Origin: Oscillospiraceae bacterium
GTDB lineage: Bacteria > Bacillota > Clostridia > UMGS1810
Reading direction: 5' to 3'
NCBI GenBank assembly: GCA_015068975.1
Contig: SVJM01000005.1
Coordinates: forward strand, 1-64,000
Length of the DNA: 64,000 bases
Positions 35,298 through 43,979 of the stretch are shown one piece after another. The notes beneath the pieces are model-generated. The model was not told the origin of the DNA. It saw nothing but the letters and a program-made list of their open reading frames with translations, and did no database searches. A program made the position numbers and the translations under genes. Within the stretch, counting starts at the first letter, position 1, and each line of letters begins with the position of its first letter.

Positions 35298-35894
35298 TTG
35301 ATAGGTTATATCTGGGCATTTATGATTCTTTCATCTTTGGTGGTATCTGTATTTGAGGGAAAAGCAGAAGCAACTGTAAATGCGGCATTTGCAGGGGCAA
35401 ATCAGGCTGTGGAAACTGTTGTGGGATTTCTTGGTGTGATGTGTATGTGGATGGGACTTATGAAAATTGCCGAAATGTCGGGGCTTATCAGCATCTTTTC
35501 CCGATTTATATCACCTGTTACAAGGATGATTTTCCCCCGTATCAAGAAGGATTCACCTGCTCAGAAGGCAATATCCATGAATATTGTAGCAAATATTCTC
35601 GGACTTGGAAATGCCGCCACACCATTGGGGATAAATGCGATGGAAAGGCTAAATGAATCAAATCCTGACAAAAAAACCGCCACCAATGAAATGTGTATGC
35701 TTGTAGTATTAAATACTGCATCCATACAGCTTATCCCATCTACACTTATTGCGCTTCGAAGTACCTTTGGATCTCAGAATCCATCGGAAATCATCCTTCC
35801 TGTGTGGATTTCTTCTGTTATTACCGCAATTATTGCAGTATCCGTAACTGCATATTTCGGACGAAAACAAAATGTAATCAAAAAAAGGAAATGA
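35298..35894 (+). CDS. spmA: Spore maturation protein A
   Basis: A 198-residue membrane protein with a nucleoside-recognition (Gate) domain; SpmA and SpmB are needed for spore core dehydration in Bacillus and Clostridium. Several TM helices are visible and the conserved NILGLGNAATPLGINAMERL lies near residue 100. The start is probably TTG 35298, nine bases after AAGGAG, rather than ATG 35274, which lies ahead of that ribosome binding site. Its stop nearly overlaps spmB. This is direct evidence for a spore-forming lineage. Confidence 0.92.
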   Translation: MIGYIWAFMILSSLVVSVFEGKAEATVNAAFAGANQAVETVVGFLGVMCMWMGLMKIAEMSGLISIFSRFISPVTRMIFPRIKKDSPAQKAISMNIVANILGLGNAATPLGINAMERLNESNPDKKTATNEMCMLVVLNTASIQLIPSTLIALRSTFGSQNPSEIILPVWISSVITAIIAVSVTAYFGRKQNVIKKRK

Positions 35895-35902
35895 GAGATA
35901 AT

Positions 35903-36427
35903 ATGATAAATCGTATATCCGGCTTTGCTGTTCCCTTTATGATAGCTTCCATAATTATTGCAGGACTTATAAAAAAGGTGAACATTTATTCCTGTTTTTC
36001 TCAAGGTGTGGCAGAAGGGCTTAAGACAATAATAAATGTATTTGGTTCTATGCTTTGTATCATGGTGGGGATAAGTATGTTTCGCGTGTCAGGAGCCATG
36101 GATATTCTTATTAAGCTCTTAAGCCCTGTGGCAAAATTGCTGAGGATTCCTGAGGAGATTGTGCCCTTTGCTATTATGAGACCTGTGTCGGGAGGAGGGT
36201 CACTGGCATTGTGCACAGACCTTTTTACGCAATATGGCCCTGATTCCTATATGGGAAGGCTTGTTTCAGTGATAATGGGAAGCACCGAAACCACCTTTTA
36301 TACAATAGCTGTGTATTTCGGAAGTGTGGGGATAAAAAACATCTCTCATTCTCTAAAATGTGCCCTTATTGCAGACTTTGTGGGAATAATGGTAAGTGTG
36401 GCAGTTGTAAGTGTGTTTTTTTCTTGA
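35903..36427 (+). CDS. spmB: Spore maturation protein B
   Basis: A 174-residue partner of SpmA with the same Gate domain fold. The MRPVSGGGSLAL and GSTETTFYTIAVYFGS motifs are typical of SpmB. I favour ATG 35903 for normal family length; an ATG at 35891 overlapping the spmA stop is also possible. The reading frame continues far upstream within spmA, which is a frame shadow. The metG promoter overlaps the stop codon. Confidence 0.92.
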   Translation: MINRISGFAVPFMIASIIIAGLIKKVNIYSCFSQGVAEGLKTIINVFGSMLCIMVGISMFRVSGAMDILIKLLSPVAKLLRIPEEIVPFAIMRPVSGGGSLALCTDLFTQYGPDSYMGRLVSVIMGSTETTFYTIAVYFGSVGIKNISHSLKCALIADFVGIMVSVAVVSVFFS

Positions 36428-36453
36428 CAAAATATACATAAAAATGGTAAAAT
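36424..36453 (+). promoter_or_regulatory. Promoter of metG
   Basis: -35 TTGACA (36424-36429, overlapping the spmB stop), 18-bp spacer, -10 TAAAAT (36448-36453). Confidence 0.7.
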
Positions 36454-36490
36454 ACACTCTGTATATAATATATAAAAGGAAATGATAACT

Positions 36491-38440
36491 ATGGGTAAAT
36501 TTTATATTACAACTGCGATCGCATATACTTCAAGAAAGCCTCATATAGGTAATACTTATGAGATCATTCTCACAGATGCTATTGCACGATTCAGAAGACT
36601 TATGGGGGATGATGTATTTTTTCTCACAGGTACTGACGAGCACGGACAGAAGATTGAGGAACTTGCAAAGGAAGCCGGCATCGAGCCAAAGGCATATGTT
36701 GATGGTGTGTCAGGACAGATAAAGGATATCTGGAATCTTATGAACACAAGCTATGATAAGTTTATAAGAACAACTGACGATTATCATGAAAAACAGGTTC
36801 AGAAGATATTTAAGAAGCTCTATGATCAGGGCGATATATATAAGAGCGAGTACGAGGGAGCTTATTGTGTACCTTGTGAATCATTCTTTACCCCTTCACA
36901 GCTTGTAGACGGCAAATGTCCTGACTGTGGCAGAGAAGTGAAGAACGCCAAGGAAGAAGCATATTTCTTCAAAATGAGCAAATATCAGGACAGACTTATG
37001 AAGCATATTGAAGAAAATCCTGACTTCATAAGCCCTGAATCCAGAAGAAAAGAAATGGTAAATAATTTCTTAAAACCGGGACTTCAGGATCTTTGTGTGT
37101 CACGTTCCACATTCAAATGGGGCGTACCTGTTGAGTTTGATGAAAAGCATATTGTATATGTGTGGATTGATGCACTTTCAAACTATATCACAGCTCTTGG
37201 CTTTGATACAGAAAATTCATCAGAACTTTACAAGAAATACTGGCCTGCAGATGTGCATATTATAGGTAAGGATATACTTAGATTCCATACTATTTACTGG
37301 CCTATTATCCTTATGGCATTGGGTGAACCGCTTCCAAAGAAGATTTTTGGTCATCCATGGCTATTAAACGGCGATTCCAAGATGAGTAAGTCACTTGGCA
37401 ATGTTATCTATGCAGACGACCTTGCACGTCACTTCGGTGTGGATGCAGTAAGATATTATGTGCTTCGTGAAATGCCTTTCGCTCAGGATGGTACTATCAC
37501 ATATGAAACACTTATCTCAAGATTTAATGCAGATCTTGCAAATACCCTTGGAAATCTTGTAAATCGTACAGTTGCTATGAGCAATAAGTACTTTGATGGT
37601 GTTGTAGAAAACACAGGTGTTGCTGACGACCTTGACAAGGAAGTTATTGACTGTGCAATCGATACCAAAAATCAGGTAATCTCTAAGATGGAAGAATTTA
37701 AAGTTGCAGATTCCCTTGAGCTTATCATAAACCTTGCAAGAAGACTTAATAAATACATTGACGAAACAATGCCATGGGCACTTGCAAAAGAAGAAGACAA
37801 GCTTCCAAGACTTAAGACTGTCCTTTATAACCTTACAGAAGGTATCAGATACCTTGGTGTGCTTCTTTCATCATTTATGCCGGAAACATCCGACAAGATT
37901 TTTGCACAGATTAATGCTGAATATAAGACCATTGAATCCCTTGATGAATTCGGAAAGACTGCATCAGGAGCAAAGGTAGGAGAGGCAACTCCTCTCTTTG
38001 CAAGAATTGATGAAGAAAAGAAGCTCAAAGAAATCACAGAAGAAATAGAAAAGGCAAAAAAAGAAGCAGAAAAAAATGCCAAGAAGGAAGAAAGCAAAGA
38101 AGAAGAAAAGTTTGAGGAAATCACCATAGACGACTTCTGCAAGGTGCAGATGAAGGTGGGCGAAGTCCTTGAGTGTAAGCCTGTGGAAGGTGCAAAGAAG
38201 CTTCTCGTATCACAGATTAAGATAGGCGACGAGGTAAGACAGATTGTATCAGGCATAGCTATGGCATATACACCTGAAGAAATGGTTGGCAAAAAGGTGG
38301 TTGTTATTACAAACCTTAAGCCTTGCAAATTAAGAGGTGTTCTTTCTGAAGGTATGATTCTTGCAGCAGGAGAAGGGGACAAGATCAGCCTTGTTACTCC
38401 CGATGATCTCGGCATAGAATCAGGAGCAGAGGTGAGATAA
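36491..38440 (+). CDS. metG: Methionyl-tRNA synthetase with C-terminal tRNA-binding domain
   Basis: A 649-residue class I synthetase. The HIGH-like motif is HIGN near residue 18 and KMSKS is present as KMSKSLG near residue 300. The connective-peptide zinc knuckle has two pairs, CVPC and CPDC (about 125-145). The C-terminal ~110 residues form an EMAP/Trbp111-like tRNA-binding domain after a Lys/Glu-rich linker (about 515-545). ATG 36491 has AAAGGA nine bases ahead. tatD follows directly, a common Firmicutes pair. Confidence 0.96.
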   Translation: MGKFYITTAIAYTSRKPHIGNTYEIILTDAIARFRRLMGDDVFFLTGTDEHGQKIEELAKEAGIEPKAYVDGVSGQIKDIWNLMNTSYDKFIRTTDDYHEKQVQKIFKKLYDQGDIYKSEYEGAYCVPCESFFTPSQLVDGKCPDCGREVKNAKEEAYFFKMSKYQDRLMKHIEENPDFISPESRRKEMVNNFLKPGLQDLCVSRSTFKWGVPVEFDEKHIVYVWIDALSNYITALGFDTENSSELYKKYWPADVHIIGKDILRFHTIYWPIILMALGEPLPKKIFGHPWLLNGDSKMSKSLGNVIYADDLARHFGVDAVRYYVLREMPFAQDGTITYETLISRFNADLANTLGNLVNRTVAMSNKYFDGVVENTGVADDLDKEVIDCAIDTKNQVISKMEEFKVADSLELIINLARRLNKYIDETMPWALAKEEDKLPRLKTVLYNLTEGIRYLGVLLSSFMPETSDKIFAQINAEYKTIESLDEFGKTASGAKVGEATPLFARIDEEKKLKEITEEIEKAKKEAEKNAKKEESKEEEKFEEITIDDFCKVQMKVGEVLECKPVEGAKKLLVSQIKIGDEVRQIVSGIAMAYTPEEMVGKKVVVITNLKPCKLRGVLSEGMILAAGEGDKISLVTPDDLGIESGAEVR

Positions 38441-38441
38441 G

Positions 38442-39203
38442 GTGTTTTTTGACTCACATGCTCATTATAATGACGAAAAGTTTGATTTTGACAGAGAAGA
38501 ATTGATATTGTCATTTAAAGATAATAAGGTTTCAAATTTTGTAAACGTGTCAGACAGTATTCGTTCTTCTTACAAATGCATAGATATTGCAGAAAAGTAT
38601 GATTTCGCATATTGCTCTGTAGGAGTTCATCCTCACGAAGTAAAAAATATGACAGAATCAGACCTTGACACAATAAAGAAGCTTTGTGAACACGAAAAAG
38701 TAGTTGCAATAGGAGAAATCGGTCTTGATTACTACTACAACTATTCTCCTAAGGATGTGCAGAAGAAATGGTTTGAACGTCAGCTTATACTGGCAAATGA
38801 AATCAATATGCCTGTTATCATCCATATGAGAGATGCCACAGAGGATACTGTGAATATTATAAGAGAAAACCCTGTACCAAAGGGTGTACTCCATTGCTTT
38901 TCGGGAAGTGTGGAAACTGCAAAGATAGCCCTTAATCTCGGCTATTATATCTCATTTGCAGGTCCTTTGACCTTTAAGAATGCCAAGGGAATACTTGATG
39001 TGGCAAAATATGTGCCTGATGACAGAATTCTTATAGAGACAGATTCACCATATCTTTCTCCGGAGCCTGTAAGAGGTAAGAGAAATTCGTCACTTCATAT
39101 ACATCATATTGCAGAAAAACTGGCAGAATTAAGAGGAACTGATGTGACAAATATAGCAAAAATCACATCGGATAATGCAAAAGAACTTTTCAATATCAGA
39201 TAA
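38442..39203 (+). CDS. tatD: TatD-family metal-dependent hydrolase
   Basis: A 253-residue TIM-barrel nuclease/hydrolase. Metal ligands are visible: DSHAHYND at the N-terminus, GEIGLDYYY, the IHMRDA histidine, HCFSGS and the ETDSPYLSP aspartate. TatD proteins act as 3'-5' DNA/RNA exonucleases or repair enzymes. The start is a GTG at 38442, one base after the metG stop, with AGAGGTGAG upstream. Length is typical. Confidence 0.94.
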   Translation: MFFDSHAHYNDEKFDFDREELILSFKDNKVSNFVNVSDSIRSSYKCIDIAEKYDFAYCSVGVHPHEVKNMTESDLDTIKKLCEHEKVVAIGEIGLDYYYNYSPKDVQKKWFERQLILANEINMPVIIHMRDATEDTVNIIRENPVPKGVLHCFSGSVETAKIALNLGYYISFAGPLTFKNAKGILDVAKYVPDDRILIETDSPYLSPEPVRGKRNSSLHIHHIAEKLAELRGTDVTNIAKITSDNAKELFNIR

Positions 39204-39209
39204 TAATAT

Positions 39210-39251
39210 TACCCCCTGCAATCCGAATAGGATGTCAGGGGGTATGTTTTT
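39210..39251 (+). terminator. Terminator of metG-tatD
   Basis: TACCCCCTG / CAGGGGGTA stem with an inner ATCC-GAAT-AGGAT stem and a TGTTTTT tail, between the convergent tatD and AraC genes. Confidence 0.88.
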
Positions 39252-39259
39252 GGGGGAGA

Positions 39260-40054
39260 TTATATCATAGAGGATATTCTGTTTGGCGTTCTGCCTGTTA
39301 CCTTCTTGAATGTATCATAAAAACCGCTTATGCTTGAAAAGCCACATTCATATGCAATATCAGTTACGCATTTGTCGGTGTTTTCCAGTAAGTATATAGC
39401 GTATTCAGTTTTTTTGGTCATAATGTATTTTTTGAAGCTGATTCCGTTGACTTTTAAGAAATGTCTGGAGAAGGCACTGTCTGTCATTCCATACATTTCG
39501 GATACTTCGCACAAGGTAATTTTTTCTTTTATATTGGCTTCTATATAGTCAAGGACCTTTATCATATTTTTGTCCATTTTTGTATAAGTCACATTGTCAA
39601 GGTGAATCTTTCTTTCAAGAATGACAAAGAATTCTGTTATTTTTGCACTTATCATTTCCATATAACCATCTTGTTTTGATGAATATTCTTTTTCCACGTC
39701 TTTTAAGATGTTTGCAAGTCCATCATCTTTTATAACAGACTTCTTTGCTTTTGTAAGTTCAAGAAAATAGGACAGGTGAGAGGTGTTTAAAAATGCCTGA
39801 CGGTTTATTCTTATTAGAAAATACTCAAGACCTTCCTGACCGGTCTTTGTGATCATTCTCTTCTGCTTGTCATTCATAATAACAATATCATCGGGCTTTA
39901 CTTCATACACTATCCCGTCAATATTCCATACTGCAGTCCCGTCTTTTACAATACAGATTCTCATATCGCTGTATGCAGACATTTCGTTTTTTGCAATGTG
40001 CAGACGGGTTTTTTCGCAGGAAAAATTCTTTTTATTAAGATTTATCATATCCAT
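39260..40054 (-). CDS. AraC-family transcriptional regulator 2
   Basis: About 264 residues, with an N-terminal cupin-type sensor and a C-terminal AraC domain ending YECGFSSISGFYDTFKKVTGRTP. Several starts are possible: ATG 40054 or 40048 give a protein beginning MDMINLNK or MINLNK, and the frame extends 11 codons further. It is divergent from the FAD-type oxidoreductase pair at 40196 and probably controls it. Ligand unknown. Confidence 0.87.
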   Translation of the reverse strand: MDMINLNKKNFSCEKTRLHIAKNEMSAYSDMRICIVKDGTAVWNIDGIVYEVKPDDIVIMNDKQKRMITKTGQEGLEYFLIRINRQAFLNTSHLSYFLELTKAKKSVIKDDGLANILKDVEKEYSSKQDGYMEMISAKITEFFVILERKIHLDNVTYTKMDKNMIKVLDYIEANIKEKITLCEVSEMYGMTDSAFSRHFLKVNGISFKKYIMTKKTEYAIYLLENTDKCVTDIAYECGFSSISGFYDTFKKVTGRTPNRISSMI

Positions 40055-40140
40055 CACCCACACAAAGATTAGCATATAAAAAAACAAAAATCAACATTTT
40101 TGCAAAAAAACGAAATAATCAGCAAATAATATGGTTGATA

Positions 40141-40169
40141 TTTACTGATAAAAATGCTAAATTTATAAT
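40141..40169 (+). promoter_or_regulatory. Promoter of the FAD oxidoreductase pair
   Basis: -35-like TTTACT (40141-40146), 17-bp spacer, -10 TATAAT (40164-40169). The weak -35 is expected for an AraC-activated promoter. A strong GGAGGT precedes the start codon at 40196. Confidence 0.5.
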
Positions 40170-40195
40170 GTAATATAGTATCGGAGGTCAAAAAA

Positions 40196-40948
40196 ATGAA
40201 AAAATATGATCTTGTGATTTTTGGCTCTACATTTTATGCAGCAGGCATATGCTCTGCATATAAAGGGAGTACACTTGTAGTTGAACCCAAGACAAAGCCG
40301 GGATATGAATTTATCGATGCATATCATCCGGGCAGTATCCTTGAATATACTTCCATAAGCAAAGAAGCAAAAGAATTTTCAGACTTTTTACATTTAAAAA
40401 AGCTTACCCATGATGCATATATCTTAAGATGGACACCTTATCTTTCGGAAATGATGCTTCATACAAGTGCAGATTACCTGTTTCTTACAGATATACTTAA
40501 TGTAAGAAAAAGTGATGAGGGGTATGTGGTAACGATATTTAATACTATGGGAAAATCTGAGATTTGTGCTCAGAGAATTATAGATACAAGAGCAACAGAC
40601 CTTGGAAGTAAGACTATCAATTTCCTTACAAAAGGTGATGCGCCTTTGTCGGAGAATGAGGATTTAAAGCTTATAATGGAGTATGAGGACTATTCAATAT
40701 ACGAAAGAAAGATTAATATTGATGATGATTATCCTTCAGCCAGAAAGAAGGTTGTTGAGAGCTTCACTTATTTAAAAAGCCTTTGTGATAATATTTCTCT
40801 TGTATCAATTGCCGATGAATTTTACAAAAGGGCAGCCAAAGCCCAAACGGAAATATCAGTTGGATATTTAAAATGCGCTTCATCATATTATGACAATCCT
40901 ATAGAAGCATATGATATGGGTGCAAGGAAAGGGGAGGAAATACAATGA
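40196..40948 (+). CDS. Divergent FAD-dependent oxidoreductase-like protein
   Basis: A 250-residue protein whose N-terminus, VIFGSTFYAAGICSAY followed by a strand ending VVEP, resembles a Rossmann FAD-binding site with the second and third glycines changed. The middle contains RIIDTRATDLGS, comparable to the second FAD-contact motif (IDATG) in PF12831-type enzymes. It may be a small non-catalytic partner of the next gene, which it overlaps by four bases. Intact frame and good ribosome binding site argue against a pseudogene. Function unknown. Confidence 0.65.
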   Translation: MKKYDLVIFGSTFYAAGICSAYKGSTLVVEPKTKPGYEFIDAYHPGSILEYTSISKEAKEFSDFLHLKKLTHDAYILRWTPYLSEMMLHTSADYLFLTDILNVRKSDEGYVVTIFNTMGKSEICAQRIIDTRATDLGSKTINFLTKGDAPLSENEDLKLIMEYEDYSIYERKINIDDDYPSARKKVVESFTYLKSLCDNISLVSIADEFYKRAAKAQTEISVGYLKCASSYYDNPIEAYDMGARKGEEIQ

Positions 40949-42771
40949 CAAATCTTATAGAAAAGATTGACAATCATACTGTTATTACCCCTTCTGACAG
41001 TGTTTCATTTTGCAAAGAATATGACATAGCAGTAATAGGTCTTGGTACTGCAGGTGCAATAAGTGCTGTTACTGCGGCTAAATACTCGAAGACCATTATC
41101 GGTATAGAGAGATTTACAGCATCAGGTGGCACTATGACAATGGGCGGAGTAGGAGGATACTATTTCGGTGGAGAGGGTGGATTGTATGAAGAGATAGATT
41201 TAATGACAAAAAAAGATCCCCTTGACACCTTAAAATGCAATTATATTCATTCTGATAACAGAAAGTATCTTATAGACACTTTTCTTGAAAATCCGTATAT
41301 TACACTTATGTATGAAAGTGTAGTAACGGGAATATATGCACAGGGAGAACGAATAGTCGGAATCAGAGTGTATAATTCCGGTGAAGAAAAGAACTATGCT
41401 ATAAAATCCCTTATTGATGCCACAGGGGACGGAGATATCTGTGATATGGCAGGCTGCAGTATGTCATTTGGAAGAGAAGATGACCAAAGTGTAGTACCTT
41501 ATTCTGTGGTGAAATCATATGTTAAAAACCACTGCCTGTGCAAAACAAATCACGATTGCGGTAAGGTGGATCAGAGAAATGTGTGGGAATTTTCTGATTC
41601 ACTTATCAAGGCATATTCCACATTTTCATCCGAAGAAGACCGAGGTCTTACTGTAAGGCTTCATCCATTGCCCGGTATACGAGAAGGAAGGCTTCTTGAT
41701 GGATACAAAAAGATAACTCTGCCTGATATCTTAAGCGGAAATGTTACAGAGGAGCCGGTAATATATTCATATTCTGACCTTGATAAACATGGTATAGATA
41801 TAGCGTTTGATACAGAGCTTTTTGTTAAGTGGCAGATACTTGCAAATCTTGGAGCACTAAACATTACAGTTCCCGTTCCTCTTGGTGCATTGGTTGCAAG
41901 GGAGTTTTCAAATCTGATTGTGGCAGGAAGGTGCCTTTCTGTGGATCACGATGTGGCAACTCTTGTGAGAATGAACCGTGATATGCAAAAGATTGGCGAA
42001 GTGGCAGCAACTGCGGCATCTGTTGCCATTGATGACAATGTTAAGATTATAGATGTATCATATCAGAAGCTTAAGACACTTCTTTTAAAGACAGGCTGTC
42101 TTAATGAAGAAAATAACAAAGGCTTTTACTATGGCGGAGGAAATGATGCTACATACAAACGTCAGGCAATATGGATAGAGGATAAGGATGAATTAAATCA
42201 GGCACTTTCCACTCTCAGACCGGGACTTGCAATATGGTCTGCAAAGCTTATGGGAGAAAAGATAATTCCACATCTTTGCAAAAACCTTACATCTGATAAT
42301 GAAAACTTAAGAAAACATTCTGCAATTGCCCTTAGCGTTATGGACAGACCTGATGGAAAAGATGTGCTTAAAGGTATGGTCACAGACCGCGACAGGACAA
42401 TGCTTTCTGATATGCGTAAGCAGAACAAAAGGAGAATTTCTCAGGCTGTTATGGCTCTTGGGATACTTAAGGCAGAGGATAGTATTGATATTATCCTTGA
42501 ACTTTCCTGCGACAGAGAAGAATACAGGCACTATCCTTATGAAGATGGATACAATCCATGCTACTACAGGACACTTTCTTCAGCAGTAGCATCACTTCTT
42601 ATGCTTGTTAAGACATATCCTGAGCACAAAGACAGAGTTTTTAGTAAGCTCAAGGATCGGTTGTCCGATCTTTCTTATATAAAAGAAATAACCACTTTCA
42701 AAGAGCATACATCAGAATATGTTCAGGCATACGAGATATACAGAAGAGTAAAAAAAGAGGCAGACGGATAA
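40945..42771 (+). CDS. FAD-dependent oxidoreductase with HEAT-like C-terminus
   Basis: A 608-residue flavoprotein of the FAD_oxidored (PF12831) type. The dinucleotide motif is VIGLGTAGAISAV near residue 30, followed by an acidic strand end (IGIER), a GGTMTMGGVGG motif and LIDATGDGDICDMAG near residue 155. The final ~180 residues are helical repeats resembling HEAT units (for example HSAIALSVMDRPDGKDVL). That tail is not typical of the family and may bind the partner. GGGGAGG precedes the start, which overlaps the previous stop. Substrate unknown; carbohydrate-linked oxidation is one possibility given the AraC regulator. Confidence 0.82.
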   Translation: MTNLIEKIDNHTVITPSDSVSFCKEYDIAVIGLGTAGAISAVTAAKYSKTIIGIERFTASGGTMTMGGVGGYYFGGEGGLYEEIDLMTKKDPLDTLKCNYIHSDNRKYLIDTFLENPYITLMYESVVTGIYAQGERIVGIRVYNSGEEKNYAIKSLIDATGDGDICDMAGCSMSFGREDDQSVVPYSVVKSYVKNHCLCKTNHDCGKVDQRNVWEFSDSLIKAYSTFSSEEDRGLTVRLHPLPGIREGRLLDGYKKITLPDILSGNVTEEPVIYSYSDLDKHGIDIAFDTELFVKWQILANLGALNITVPVPLGALVAREFSNLIVAGRCLSVDHDVATLVRMNRDMQKIGEVAATAASVAIDDNVKIIDVSYQKLKTLLLKTGCLNEENNKGFYYGGGNDATYKRQAIWIEDKDELNQALSTLRPGLAIWSAKLMGEKIIPHLCKNLTSDNENLRKHSAIALSVMDRPDGKDVLKGMVTDRDRTMLSDMRKQNKRRISQAVMALGILKAEDSIDIILELSCDREEYRHYPYEDGYNPCYYRTLSSAVASLLMLVKTYPEHKDRVFSKLKDRLSDLSYIKEITTFKEHTSEYVQAYEIYRRVKKEADG

Positions 42772-42838
42772 TTCGTGCTGACACATAGACAAAAATTTGT
42801 CGCAAAAATCAGACTGAAAACAGAAAATTCAGCTTAAC

Positions 42839-42887
42839 CACACGAAGAACACTGATTATAAATGTGTTTTTCGTGTGTATTTTTTTG
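42839..42887 (+). terminator. Terminator of the FAD oxidoreductase operon
   Basis: CACACGAAGAACAC pairs with GTGTTTTTCGTGTG across an 11-base loop, followed by T7. Confidence 0.85.
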
Positions 42888-42906
42888 CTTATTTTGTCAT
42901 TTTGGA

Positions 42907-42935
42907 TTGACGAAAGGTGTAAAAAGAATTATAAT
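42907..42935 (+). promoter_or_regulatory. Promoter of galT-galK
   Basis: -35 TTGACG (42907-42912), 17-bp spacer, -10 TATAAT (42930-42935). Confidence 0.78.
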
Positions 42936-42994
42936 GAATACAGTGTATAAAATAGGATCAGAGTATTATATATCCACAAAGGAGAATGATAAAA

Positions 42995-43975
42995 ATGGCA
43001 GAGATAAGATATAACCCACTGACTAAAGATTGGGTAATGGTAGCATCAAACAGACAGAACAGACCACAGATGCCTAAGGACTGGTGTCCGTTTTGTCCGG
43101 GATCAGGGAAAGTGCCTGATGATTATGAAGTGTATGAATATGATAATGATTTCCCTGCACTTTCAAAAAATCCCCCCACACCTGATGATGTGGAAACAAA
43201 TATATACAAGACTATGCCTTCCTTCGGCAAGTGTGAGGTAGTACTTTATTCACCTGAGCATACTACCACAGTACCACAGCTCAGTGTGGATCATATCAAG
43301 AAGCTTGTGGACCTGTGGACAGAGAGATTTGTGGAGATTCAGAAGGATGAGTATGTAAAATACATATTTATTTTTGAAAACAGAGGTGCGGCTGTAGGAA
43401 CCACAATGCCACATCCTCACGGACAGATATACGGCTATCCTTTTATCCCTAAGAAGCCTGCACTTGAGCTGGAAGCATTCAGGGAACACAAAGAAAAAAC
43501 AGGCAACTGCCTTTTCTGTGATATGCTTAAGGATGAAGTGGAAGCTAAATCAAGAATTATATTTGAAAACCAGCATTTCATTGTTTTCCTTCCATTCTTC
43601 TCAGAATATCCTTACGGTATCTATATCGCAGCGAAAAGCCATAAGCAGAATCTTACAGAGTTTACCGATGAAGAAAAGTTTTCACTTGCACAAACTCTGA
43701 AATATGCAACAGGAACACTTGACAGTCTTTTTGACTACGAGTTCCCATATATGATGTGTATGTATCAGAATCCTGTAAACAGCGGGGATTTGTCAGATAT
43801 ATCACACTTCCATATAGCATTTTATCCTCCTATGCGTTCTGAGGATAAGATCAAATACAATGCTTCTTCAGAAACAGGAGCATGGGCACACTGTAATCCT
43901 ACTGCACCTGAAGAAAAGGCAGAAGAATTAAGACAGGCATATGAGAAATTCTTAAATAAGATAAAAGGGGAATAA
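42995..43975 (+). CDS. galT: Galactose-1-phosphate uridylyltransferase
   Basis: GalT exchanges UDP between glucose-1-P and galactose-1-P in the Leloir pathway. The 326-residue protein is of the classical HIT-superfamily type, with the CPFCPG zinc pair near residue 30 and the nucleophilic histidine in PHPHGQIYGYP near residue 140. Length is normal for GalT class I. ATG 42995 follows AAAGGAG by ten bases; the in-frame ATG at 42986 is too close. galK follows after four bases. Confidence 0.96.
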   Translation: MAEIRYNPLTKDWVMVASNRQNRPQMPKDWCPFCPGSGKVPDDYEVYEYDNDFPALSKNPPTPDDVETNIYKTMPSFGKCEVVLYSPEHTTTVPQLSVDHIKKLVDLWTERFVEIQKDEYVKYIFIFENRGAAVGTTMPHPHGQIYGYPFIPKKPALELEAFREHKEKTGNCLFCDMLKDEVEAKSRIIFENQHFIVFLPFFSEYPYGIYIAAKSHKQNLTEFTDEEKFSLAQTLKYATGTLDSLFDYEFPYMMCMYQNPVNSGDLSDISHFHIAFYPPMRSEDKIKYNASSETGAWAHCNPTAPEEKAEELRQAYEKFLNKIKGE

Positions 43976-43979
43976 TATT

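Noticed and set aside
35693-35902. Extended start of spmB
   Set aside because: The frame runs upstream within spmA in another frame; the family starts at MINRISGF and normal length is obtained from 35903.
40945-42771. Frameshift between the two FAD-type genes making one broken gene
   Set aside because: The second protein already has a complete FAD motif and start with GGGGAGG, and the first has its own Rossmann-like start, so they are two genes with a four-base overlap.
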